The notes under the pieces were generated by a model. The model searched no databases and was not told the DNA's origin. It saw only the letters and a program-made list of their open reading frames with translations. Below, one piece after another: positions 56,078 through 64,000 of a stretch of DNA of 64,000 nucleotides. Within the stretch, counting starts at the first letter, position 1. Each line of letters starts with the position of its first letter. Origin of the DNA: Candidatus Poribacteria bacterium (GTDB lineage: Bacteria; Poribacteria; WGA-4E; WGA-3G); contig JAAXHO010000219.1 of the NCBI GenBank assembly GCA_012270795.1, forward strand, positions 1 through 64,000. Reading direction: 5' to 3'. The translations under genes and the position numbers were made by a program.

Positions 56078-58127
56078 TTATACGTCTATAAATGGTTTTA
56101 GGTCCCAGAGCATGGCGGTACCGTCAAAGCTGCCGCTAACAAGGATCGTTCCATCAGGTGAAAAGGTTAGAAATTCAACATCTGTTGTATGTCCCCAGAA
56201 TGTATGGATGTTTTCACTGGTTGCGGGCATCCCATAATCGGACTGCCATTTTCTCCATGTCTTCCACCCACCAAGTACCAGATGCAAGATAACGTCCACA
56301 AGGGGAAAAGGCGAGTGTATAAAGTTTTGGACTGTCCTCAGGCTGTGGAATTGTGTGCAGTAGTGTCAATTTTTCAGCACACCATAGGTAGATTTCCCCA
56401 AACATCCCGCCAGCAATTACACTACCACAAGGAGAAAAGGCTAATGCCCTTGTTGTTAGTGGTTTTTCTAAGGGTAACTGAGCTATTTCTTCACCTTTCT
56501 CAACGTCCCATATCCGTGCTGTTTCATCACCTGATCCACTCATGAGTCTTTTCCCATCTGGTGAAAATGCCAACGACCAGACGTGATCTGTATGTCCTGC
56601 AAGTTGTTTTGGTATTTCACTGTGCTTGAGATTCCAGAGGTAGATCATACCTCCTTTACCAGAAAAAGCAATACGTTCTTCTGAAAATGAAAACGTATCA
56701 TTTCCTAACTGTGTAGGTGGTGTGAATTCAGTGATCGGCATAGCCTCTGATTTACTAATCTTAATCACCTTGTAGACGTTGTGGTTGTGGTTCCAGTCGA
56801 CAACGAGTATCTCCCCTTCCGGTAAAAAGGTAAAAGACTTAATCGCTTCATTAAATTCACTCGGGTAAGATATTTTCTGCGTCTGATTGTTTTTTATATC
56901 CCATAAGACAATATATCTTGAATGTCCTCGGATAGCAAGTTTCCCTTCATGAGTAAACTGAACGTAACGTGGAAAACAGATTGGTTCTGTAAGTGTTATG
57001 AAGGTGTGTGCCTTTTTAGAGATGGTCTGTCTGTTAGATAAGGTGTGGGCAATGACTAATTTCGGAGACTTAGAAAACCATTTATATCCAATACTCTCAA
57101 TGGGTAGTTCATAAGTCTGTAATTTTTCACGCTGTTCTACGTTCCATACCTCTATTGTTTCACCAGAAAACATGGTTGCAAGTAGCGTTCCATCCGGTAA
57201 ATAATAGGGGACTACACGTGACTTTTCATAGTCAGTATAAGATTTCTCCAGACAACCGTTCGTTAGATTCCACATCTTTAGTGAACCGTATCTATCACTT
57301 GTTACTATAAATTTATTACAAGGTGAAAACCTGATAGAGTTTACCATATATTGATGGTCCTCAACATAAGCAATGCGTTCACCTGTTCCTATATTCCACA
57401 CTGAAACGTTGCTTGCGCCACGTAAGGGGACAGAATCAGGGATTACATAAGGATTCTGACACGCCAACAAACGACTGTCTGGGGAGAAAGCAAAATTTTT
57501 TCCAGGAAACTTAGCGGTTATTGCTCCTGTCATAGGATTCCACAAGTAGGTATGATCAATTATTGTGGCTGCGGCGTGTTGTCCATCTGGTGAAAATCGG
57601 AGTTTAGAAATTTGATGTGCGCGCACATCATTTGTTTCTTGCTCCATTTGAGCGACACTTTCGCCGCTTTGAACGTCAAGCCCTTCAATATTACTATCAA
57701 CATTCACGATGAAAATCCGACAACTGTCTGGAGAAAATGTTATATGTCCTGCAGAATGATGAATTTTCGGTTGATTTATTTCTGATATACATTCGCCGCT
57801 CTGAATGTCTCGTATTATAGTGGTACAATTCCAATTTGCAATTGCGATGAGTTTGCTATCGGGTGAAATTTCAACGGTGGAGATCATACCGCATCCCTTT
57901 TCCCATAGGGCAATGGGTGACATTGAAGCTACGTCATACCACCAGAGTCCTATGCGTGTGCCGACAGCGAAATATCTGTCATCAGGGGTAAGTGTTATCT
58001 CGCGGCTGCCAGCAGGACTTTGATATCCTTTTCCTATTCGGGCAATTGCCCCTTCAGGCAATGCCCAAGTGTTACCAGTTGGGTCTTCAGGTATGACATT
58101 TAATGGTGCTGGTTTTGGGATTTGCAT
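56078..58127 (-). CDS. WD40-repeat protein (frameshifted near its end)
   Basis: A long beta-propeller protein without a signal peptide, about 680 residues when joined. The main frame runs from 58127 to 56214 and carries about a dozen WD40-type units (FSPDGKRLMSGSGDETARIWD is the clearest). It ends RLWDARNQ-stop. One base skipped in AACC, near 56226, leads to SENIHTFWGHTTDVEFLTFS (quoted in part), a last repeat and LWDLKPFIDV at 56078. So the final blade was lost by a frameshift. Such cytoplasmic WD40 proteins are common in uncultured bacteria and act as scaffolds; the partner is unknown. Confidence 0.82.
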
Positions 58128-58144
58128 AGTATTCGTTCCTTAGA

Positions 58145-59383
58145 TTATAGTTCTGCGCGTGTCATAAAGATGGCGTATATTGCAGAAGTTCGCACCAGAT
58201 CAGGAATATAGACTCGTTCATTTATTGCATGTCCTCCTTCACCGCGCGGCCCGTAGCCGATTCCTGGCAAACCTGTATTTACAAAATAGTGCAGGTCTGT
58301 GAATCCGGTGGTGCTTCTGAACTTTGGTTGATTGTATCGTATTGTACGCACAGCATCTGCGAATCTTTGTGCCAGTACGGATTCAGGGTCTGTCAAACAG
58401 GGTTCAATTCGTAGGATAGTTTTTACTTCTGCCTTTAGATTTTCAAAGTAATCACATGCGCCTAAAATTGCTTCGCGTATTTCAAGTTCTGCTAACTCCA
58501 GTTTTTCATTTGGGGTGATTCTTCGGTCAATTGAGAAAGTAAGATGTGCTGGTACAGTATTAACTTTATCTCCTTCGGTTCCATGGAACGTTCCGCCGAT
58601 GTTCATAGTTGGAAAACGTTCAGTGCCATCGGGTAACGTAAAAGCTCTATGAGTGGACTTCAAATCTCTTTTAATTCGTTGGAGTGCAGAAACAAGTTCA
58701 GCAGTTTTTTCAAAAGCATTGATGCCTTTATCAGTTTGGGAGGCGTGTGCTGCTTTACCCTGGACTTCAATTTCTAACCAGAGTACACCGTTGTGTCCGT
58801 TTCCGATATTCATTTCTGTTCCGCCTTCACAGTTGACGACATAATCGGCTTTGACTAATCCCTTTTGGACAATATATCCCGCGCCTAATTGTCCACCTGT
58901 TTCTTCGTCACATGTGAACGAGCATTCGATGTTAAATGTAGGTTTAAGACCGGTCTTTTGAATGGTTTGGATTGCAAATAGCAGCGCAGCGATGCTATCC
59001 TTCATGTCATCTGCCCCGCGTCCATATAGCCAATCTCCTTCAATTTTACCGCTGAACGGGTCTCCAAACCGCCATTCTCCTGCTATAGGTACGACATCGT
59101 AGTGTGCATTGAAATGCACTGTCTTTTTTGCACCGACATCCCACCTTGCAATTAGGTTTAATCGAGGATGGCTTGTACTGTTTGAAATTACTTGAGCAGC
59201 CCGTCTTTTTGGTACCTTTACCACCTCTGTTTTCATACCTAATGTTTTGCACTTTGCCTCAAGGAGTGCCACCATTTCTGTATAATTTTCTCCTGGTGGA
59301 TTAACAGTAGGGATTTTGACAAGTTCTTGTAGTAAATGGCACAAGGATTCCTGATTGTCCTTAATATGGGTTTGTATGGACAT
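58145..59383 (-). CDS. M20-family metallopeptidase/deacylase
   Basis: A zinc-dependent amidohydrolase of the ArgE/DapE/ACY1 type. The metal ligands are in HYDVVP (about 95), GRGADDMKDS (about 123), CDEETGG (about 158) and NCEGG (about 184), with a dimerisation domain (about 195-310, containing GKAAHAS) and the last His in GGHAIN. The length of 412 fits. The substrate (acyl-amino acid or peptide) is not certain. The cupin gene lies 16 bases upstream, suggesting cotranscription. Confidence 0.9.
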   Translation of the reverse strand: MSIQTHIKDNQESLCHLLQELVKIPTVNPPGENYTEMVALLEAKCKTLGMKTEVVKVPKRRAAQVISNSTSHPRLNLIARWDVGAKKTVHFNAHYDVVPIAGEWRFGDPFSGKIEGDWLYGRGADDMKDSIAALLFAIQTIQKTGLKPTFNIECSFTCDEETGGQLGAGYIVQKGLVKADYVVNCEGGTEMNIGNGHNGVLWLEIEVQGKAAHASQTDKGINAFEKTAELVSALQRIKRDLKSTHRAFTLPDGTERFPTMNIGGTFHGTEGDKVNTVPAHLTFSIDRRITPNEKLELAELEIREAILGACDYFENLKAEVKTILRIEPCLTDPESVLAQRFADAVRTIRYNQPKFRSTTGFTDLHYFVNTGLPGIGYGPRGEGGHAINERVYIPDLVRTSAIYAIFMTRAEL

Positions 59384-59399
59384 TTATCATATCTCCTGT

Positions 59400-59813
59400 T
59401 TACGATATAACTGCTTGGTCACTGGCTGATAAGTGTGCGACTGTTTTTCCAGTATCTGTAAAAGTGCGAGTAACATCAACGGACGCGTAGGTCCACAGAA
59501 TTTTCATAGGTGCATTGCTTTCATTCCAAAACCGGTGGGGTATACCTGCGGGAACAAAAGTTGTGTCATAGATGTGCATAGTAATGATGTCACCGTCAAT
59601 TTCGCAGTGTGCTTCACCCTCAAGGATTGTAACAGATTCATCGCAGTTGTGGTAGTGTCGTGCAATTGCGGCCCCGGGGTTAAATATTGTAATACCGTTG
59701 GTGAGTGATGTTGAATTGTTCCATTTACCGGCTAAAGGGACGGTTTTGACACCAGTACCGCGGTCAATAGGTTTCTGTCTATCAAAATCAATTATCTGTG
59801 CTTTACTGTTCAT
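59400..59813 (-). CDS. Small cupin-domain protein
   Basis: A 137-residue single-domain cupin. Motif 1 is RHYHNCDESVTILEGEAHCEI (quoted in part), with metal-binding HxH, Glu and nearby residues; motif 2 is FVPAGIPHRFWN with the last His. Such proteins bind iron, zinc or small ligands as enzymes or sensors. It leads a transcript with the M20 peptidase. Confidence 0.85.
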   Translation of the reverse strand: MNSKAQIIDFDRQKPIDRGTGVKTVPLAGKWNNSTSLTNGITIFNPGAAIARHYHNCDESVTILEGEAHCEIDGDIITMHIYDTTFVPAGIPHRFWNESNAPMKILWTYASVDVTRTFTDTGKTVAHLSASDQAVIS

Positions 59814-59970
59814 TTTCTTTAGGTCTCTCTGTATAGATTTGTTATAGTTTCACACAAATACACAAATATTTCAACAAAAAAAATGGTTAGTTAGAGGTAT
59901 TCATTTTTCAGGTATTTTACATTTTATTCTGGTATCAAAACATGGTGATTTAATTGGATGATTATTTCTT

Positions 59971-59996
59971 AAAATGTTTCCAAATGGAAACATTTT
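59971..59996. promoter_or_regulatory. 11-bp-stem hairpin in the cupin-ftsH gap
   Basis: AAAATGTTTCC and GGAAACATTTT around AAAT form a perfect stem with A and T runs outside, able to fold from either strand. It lies 158 bases upstream of the cupin start, so it may be an operator or terminator. The rest of 59814-60337 is very AT-rich and I see no gene in it. Confidence 0.45.
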
Positions 59997-60337
59997 TCGT
60001 TTTTTTGGTAACTTTTGAAATTGGCTGTTATCCTAGTCGTAGCAAAGGGTTACAGGTGTTTTTTGTGAATTCGAAAAAATTTTTTTGGGAAAAGTGTAAC
60101 ATTTTGGATTTTTTTGATATTTTGGATTTTTGACATACTATTTTAGGTGCAATAATGTGGTTTTTTGTGTGTTCTGTTGAATGGGATAAATTCAATTCAT
60201 TCACTCCTATTATTTTAGTTGAAGGCATCTTGTTCTAACTCTAAAATACAATGTGAAATATAGTATAACACATATAATTATCTATTGTCAAATTAAAATA
60301 TACTTTTTTATGTTTTTCTACAAAATAATAGGAAATA

Positions 60338-60535
60338 ATACCATTTCTAAAATATAATTTCTCATTAGCTGCGGAGATATGGTAGGAACGACTTCCAAAT
60401 CAAGAAATCAACGGTATGAATGCCTTTTGGCATTCCCCGGGTCGCGACCGAGAGGTCGCTCCTACCGAAGAGAGGTACCCAACCAGCAATAACAGTGGGT
60501 TTCCGTAATGAAACAATATTTTTTAGAAATGGTAT
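60338..60535. mobile_element. MITE-like element C (198 bp)
   Basis: The ends ATACCATTTCTAAAA and its inverse (15 bp, perfect) enclose nested palindromes: GGTAGGAACGAC...GTCGCTCCTACC, and the 37-bp module 60405-60441 shared, inverted, with element A2. No coding capacity. It is 123 bp upstream of the ftsH promoter. Confidence 0.75.
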
Positions 60536-60658
60536 AAGAAACTATTCTCTAAGAAAATGTTCAAAGATTTACGATATTCTGTCGTGCAAGAATTTGAATT
60601 TTTTTATTCTTAAAATCTTATTGTGGTTAGGATTAAGAGGGTAAATTTCAATTTTGAG

Positions 60659-60687
60659 TTGCTATTTCGTAAAAAGCATGTTATAAT
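60659..60687 (+). promoter_or_regulatory. Promoter of ftsH-folP-acpS
   Basis: TTGCTA (60659-60664), exactly 17 bp, then TATAAT (60682-60687) with extended TG (TGTTATAAT). The leader to ftsH would be about 180 bases. Confidence 0.65.
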
Positions 60688-60877
60688 TCTTTCAGAAAAC
60701 AAACATTCATACTATAACAGACACTACACCAGAAATTCTGCATTTCTATATATATATAATTATGTGTGTGTGTTGTGTGGGTTCAAAGTTGAGTATCGGT
60801 ACTTGATGCGCGGCATTGTGTGCTGCAACGTTGATAATGCAGATATTTTAGGAAGATAAGAAACGAGGCGATTGGTT

Positions 60878-62884
60878 GTGAACAAGAACACTAAGAACAT
60901 GTTCGTTTGGTTTATTTTGGGTTTGGTTGTTGTTGTCGCTATCTATCAACTAATTAACAGAAGTGACCAAGTTTACGAATTAGCAACATCCGATTTTCAT
61001 CGTTACATAAAGCAAGAAGAACCAGAAAAAAGTCCAAGTTTTTTTGATGGTAATCTGCTTCTTGACGATGAATGGATTGAAGGAAAGTTTAGTGTGGCTG
61101 GTATTTCACAGGTTATAGACGACTTTGAAAAAAAGGTTGAAGCAGACCTTGAAAAAAAAGCTGAAGCAGATCTTGAAAAAAGGGGTATAGCAGACTTTGA
61201 AGAAAAGGGTATAGTAGACTATGCAAAAAAAGAGATAAAATTCTTTAAAAATTGGAATGGGTTATTCAAAACGAGTCGGGATACCGTTGAAGATTACGGC
61301 ATACAAAAGTTACTTGATGATAAAGGTATAGGTTATAATGCAAAACCCGCCTCAAGTTTTCCTGACTGGTTGCTTGTTATTGGTACTACGGTCGTTCCAT
61401 TGATGATATTTCTCGGTTTGATGATATTCTTGTCTCGTCAGATGCAAGGGAGTGGGAATCGCGCGCTTTCCTTTGGTAAGAGCAAAGCTAGGCTTCATAC
61501 GGAAAATGATAAACCTATTACTTTTGATGATGTTGCGGGTGTGGATGAGGCAAAAGAAGCACTTGAAGAGGTTATTGAATTCCTGAAAGCCCCAAAAAAG
61601 TATGAGCGGCTGGGGGGAACTATTCCGAAAGGTGTTTTGTTAGTTGGGCCTCCGGGTACGGGAAAGACGATGCTTGCGAAGGCAGTTGCGGGTGAAGCGG
61701 ATGTGCCATTTTTTACGATCAGTGGTTCAGATTTTGTAGAAATGTTTGTTGGTGTGGGTGCTTCTCGTGTACGTGATCTCTTTGAAACGGGTAAGAAAAA
61801 TGCACCTTGTATTATCTTTATAGATGAGCTTGACGCAGTGGGTCGTCACCGCGGTGCGGGTATTGGTGGTGGCCATGATGAGAGGGAACAGACATTAAAT
61901 GCCTTGCTTGTGCAAATGCAAGGTTTTGAAGAATCAGAAAGTGTCATTTTGATTGCAGCGACTAACCGTCCGGATGTACTTGATCCTGCCTTACTTCGTC
62001 CCGGTAGATTTGATAGACAAATTATTGTAGACTTGCCAGATGTGCGTGGGAGAGAAGCGATCCTTGGCGTTCATACGAAAGACCCTTATAAACTTTCAGA
62101 AGATGTAAATTTAGAAATATTAGCGAAAGCAACGCCCGGATTTTCAGGTGCGGACTTGAAGAATATGGCAAACGAAGCCGCATTACTTGCAGCGAGAGAG
62201 GAAAAGGAAGAAATTGATATGAGCTGCTTTGATGAGGCGAAAGATCGAGTTTTGATGGGCCCGGAACGACGTAGCCTTGTTATTAGCGAAGAAGAGAGAC
62301 GTATTACTGCCTATCATGAAGCGGGTCATGCGCTGATGTTACATTTTGTTCCAGAGAGTGATCCGAACTACAAATGTACTATCGTTCCTCGTGGTAGAGC
62401 ACTCGGAGTAACGGCAAAACTCCCTCTTGAAGAGCGGCATAATCTGAACCGTAAAGGTCTGCTTGCCCATATCATTTTTGCGTTAGGGGGACGTGTTGCT
62501 GAGGAGATTATTTTCGGTGAGCAGACAACCGGTGCACAAAACGATTTTGAGCAAGCCACGAGTCTTGCACGAAGGATGGTAACGCAATGGGGTATGAGTC
62601 CATTAGGTCCCTTGACATTCGGTAGAAGGGATGAGCAGATTTTTCTCGGCAAAGAATTAGCAGTTCATCAAGATTACAGTGAAGAAACAGCGATTGCAAT
62701 TGACAAAGCAGTTTATGATATTGTTATGGAGTGTTATGAAAAGGCGAGAAAAATTATTGAAACCAACCTTGATGGCTTAAAACTACTTGCGGATGCGTTG
62801 TTAGAGCGTGAAACTCTTATTACTGAAGAGATTGAAGAGATTCTCGGCCCCAGACCGCAGTTGCCAGCGAAACCTATTACATGA
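60878..62884 (+). CDS. ftsH: ATP-dependent zinc metalloprotease FtsH
   Basis: An inner-membrane AAA+ protease for quality control. I favour GTG 60878, eight bases after GAGGCG; TTG 60872 is also in frame. The N-terminal helix (about 8-24) and second helix (about 165-185) enclose a periplasmic domain. That domain holds an unusual five-copy charged repeat (61121-61240). The AAA+ module has Walker A GPPGTGKT (about 258), [11 protein letters not shown] and [19 protein letters not shown] (about 363); the zinc site is HEAGH (about 482). The length of about 668 is normal. ATGA overlap with folP. Confidence 0.96.
   Translation: MNKNTKNMFVWFILGLVVVVAIYQLINRSDQVYELATSDFHRYIKQEEPEKSPSFFDGNLLLDDEWIEGKFSVAGISQVIDDFEKKVEADLEKKAEADLEKRGIADFEEKGIVDYAKKEIKFFKNWNGLFKTSRDTVEDYGIQKLLDDKGIGYNAKPASSFPDWLLVIGTTVVPLMIFLGLMIFLSRQMQGSGNRALSFGKSKARLHTENDKPITFDDVAGVDEAKEALEEVIEFLKAPKKYERLGGTIPKGVLLVGPPGTGKTMLAKAVAGEADVPFFTISGSDFVEMFVGVGASRVRDLFETGKKNAPCIIFIDELDAVGRHRGAGIGGGHDEREQTLNALLVQMQGFEESESVILIAATNRPDVLDPALLRPGRFDRQIIVDLPDVRGREAILGVHTKDPYKLSEDVNLEILAKATPGFSGADLKNMANEAALLAAREEKEEIDMSCFDEAKDRVLMGPERRSLVISEEERRITAYHEAGHALMLHFVPESDPNYKCTIVPRGRALGVTAKLPLEERHNLNRKGLLAHIIFALGGRVAEEIIFGEQTTGAQNDFEQATSLARRMVTQWGMSPLGPLTFGRRDEQIFLGKELAVHQDYSEETAIAIDKAVYDIVMECYEKARKIIETNLDGLKLLADALLERETLITEEIEEILGPRPQLPAKPIT
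61121..61240 (+). repeat. Five 24-bp tandem repeats in ftsH
   Basis: Units of eight codons, D-[FLY]-[EA]-K/E-K/R-x-x-x, starting DFEKKVEA and DLEKKAEA. They encode a strongly charged helical stretch in the periplasmic domain. The unit keeps the frame, so copy number could vary. Confidence 0.85.
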
Positions 62885-63717
62885 ACTGCCGGGGCAAAGA
62901 CCTTATTTTTGGTGAACGCACCCATATCATGGGTGTCCTAAATGTCACCCCAGATTCATTTTCCGATGGTGGAACTTACCTGAATATTGATTCTGCAGTA
63001 TTGCATGCCAAGACTATGGTGGCTGAAGGGGCAACAATTATTGACATTGGCGGGGAGTCTTCTCGTCCTGGTGCTGATCCAGTCCCAACAGATGTAGAAA
63101 TCAACCGAGTAATACCTGTCATCCGGGCACTTGTTTCGGAACAACTGAACGTATTATACTCAGTAGACACCACAAAAGCTGAAGTTGCAAGAAAAGCATT
63201 TGAAGCAGGGGCACACATCGTAAACGATATTACTGCCTTACGTGGTGATTCTGTGATGGCACATGTTGCAGCTGAAATGGATGCTGGTGTGATCTTAATG
63301 CACATGCGGGGAACACCCCGTACAATGCAGAATGCACCTAAGTACGAAAATGTCGTTGATGAAGTATATGCATCGTTGGAAAGTTGGATTTTCTGTGCTA
63401 TAGAAAGCGGTATTGCTCCGGATCGCATTATAATTGATCCTGGAATAGGTTTTGGCAAAACGATCAAACAGAACTTACAGATATTAAGACAACTTGATGT
63501 ATTTAAACGGTTCAATAAACCGTTACTTATCGGCACATCAAGAAAATCCTTTATTGGTAATCTGTTAGACTTACCTGTAACTGAAAGACTTGAAGGTTCA
63601 CTTGCAACGGTGTGTTGGGCAATAGCGCGTGGTGTTGATATTGTTCGTGTTCATGATGTTCAAGCATCGTTCCGTGCGGCGCGAATAACAGATGTACTTT
63701 TTCGAGAAAATAAATAG
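62881..63717 (+). CDS. folP: Dihydropteroate synthase
   Basis: Joins the pterin pyrophosphate made by FolK with p-aminobenzoate. [69 protein letters not shown] and [11 protein letters not shown] mark the complete active site, the target of sulfonamides. The length of 278 is typical. The ftsH-folP overlap is a common gene order. Confidence 0.97.
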   Translation: MNCRGKDLIFGERTHIMGVLNVTPDSFSDGGTYLNIDSAVLHAKTMVAEGATIIDIGGESSRPGADPVPTDVEINRVIPVIRALVSEQLNVLYSVDTTKAEVARKAFEAGAHIVNDITALRGDSVMAHVAAEMDAGVILMHMRGTPRTMQNAPKYENVVDEVYASLESWIFCAIESGIAPDRIIIDPGIGFGKTIKQNLQILRQLDVFKRFNKPLLIGTSRKSFIGNLLDLPVTERLEGSLATVCWAIARGVDIVRVHDVQASFRAARITDVLFRENK

Positions 63718-63731
63718 AATTATATTGATAG

Positions 63732-64000
63732 ATGCTTCAACAAAAAATCTATGGGATCGGCATTGACATCATTGAAGTTGAACGAATTAGACAACTTTCT
63801 TTTAAATGGGGAAGTCGTTTTGAGGAACGCGTTTTTACGGTAAGGGAGCTTGATTATTGTGGTGTTGTCCCAACTCGTTATGCTCGACTTGCAGCTCGAT
63901 TTGCTGCAAAAGAAGCAACACTGAAAGCACTTGGCACTGGGTTAACAACTGGGATGAACTGGCAAGATGTAGAAATAACTGCAAATAGTGCTGGAAAACC
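63732..64000 (+). CDS. acpS: Holo-[acyl-carrier-protein] synthase (partial, runs off the window)
   Basis: Attaches phosphopantetheine from CoA to AcpP. The first 89 residues are seen: GIGIDIIEVERI with the magnesium-binding Asp (about 10) and ARFAAKEATLKALGTG with the Glu (about 60), both diagnostic of AcpS. It follows folP by 14 bases. The 3' end lies beyond the window. Confidence 0.93.
   Translation, partial: MLQQKIYGIGIDIIEVERIRQLSFKWGSRFEERVFTVRELDYCGVVPTRYARLAARFAAKEATLKALGTGLTTGMNWQDVEITANSAGK

Noticed and set aside
60028..60228. Minus-strand 66-codon frame in the cupin-ftsH gap
   Set aside because: Lys/Asn/Ile-rich translation of AT-rich DNA with no recognisable feature.
61121..61240. 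24-bp repeats as a possible CRISPR array
   Set aside because: They are contiguous, degenerate and in frame within ftsH.

Overview
The window looks like a chromosomal segment from an uncultured, AT-rich, diderm (LPS-bearing) bacterium. It carries BamA, an OmpH/Skp-like chaperone, LpxD, Lnt, Lol-type ABC components and an OmpA-family protein. The accessory genes suggest a Poribacteria-like or PVC/FCB-related lineage: a DUF1549/DUF1553 'planctomycete cytochrome' protein with a Big_2 domain, paired secreted LamG proteins with similar C-termini, a phytanoyl-CoA dioxygenase, a long WD40 protein, an AAA/PD-(D/E)XK protein, and Uma2 and Rpn nuclease remnants. The lineage is inferred from gene content only; no rRNA is present.

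Layout. 0-4 kb: a frameshifted GspC/PilP-like protein, a divergent STT3-type oligosaccharyltransferase and a frameshifted CDP-alcohol phosphatidyltransferase. 4.2-12.7 kb: tRNA-Pro(GGG), homoserine dehydrogenase, then the fatty-acid block yceD-rpmF-fabH-fabD-fabG-(BMP lipoprotein)-acpP-fabF-folK, with no plsX in its usual place. 12.8-17.2 kb: AAA/nuclease protein, then a three-gene set of class II aldolase-like, coiled-coil and degenerate CapA-like proteins. 17.4-28 kb: lon, the DUF1549/1553 protein, two LamG paralogues flanking a broken repeat protein, then minus-strand PhyH, a zinc ribbon and a MacB-type permease. 28.3-44.9 kb: lnt-prfB (with the classic +1 frameshift), a beta-helix protein, lysS, two GNATs, LolC/E-LolD, ilvE, bamA-ompH-lpxD, MOSC and a nagB homologue. 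45-47 kb: groESL on the minus strand behind a sigma-54-type promoter with two upstream palindromes. 47.6-50 kb: a broken secreted protein and a membrane-anchored partner. 50.9-53.6 kb: sugar isomerase, rpiA and a YjbH-like protein. 53.6-59.8 kb (minus strand): OmpA-like, RNHCP, truncated ATPase, WD40, M20 peptidase and cupin. 60.9-64 kb: ftsH-folP-acpS.

Three themes stand out. First, several families of short (about 100-300 bp) palindromic elements with terminal inverted repeats lie between genes, and they share modules. Second, many accessory and envelope genes are interrupted. Four breaks, including the lysS stop, are repaired by adding back one base, three of them in a short homopolymer, which raises the possibility of assembly error. 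Two other breaks come from exact 10-bp and 26-bp tandem duplications, which look like real mutation. Third, several proteins have altered catalytic motifs: STT3 (WWD to NWG), CapA (most metal ligands gone) and the class II aldolase (HTH to HLQ). The best candidates for new biology are the sigma-54/enhancer control of groESL, the nested non-autonomous element family, and the noncanonical STT3.
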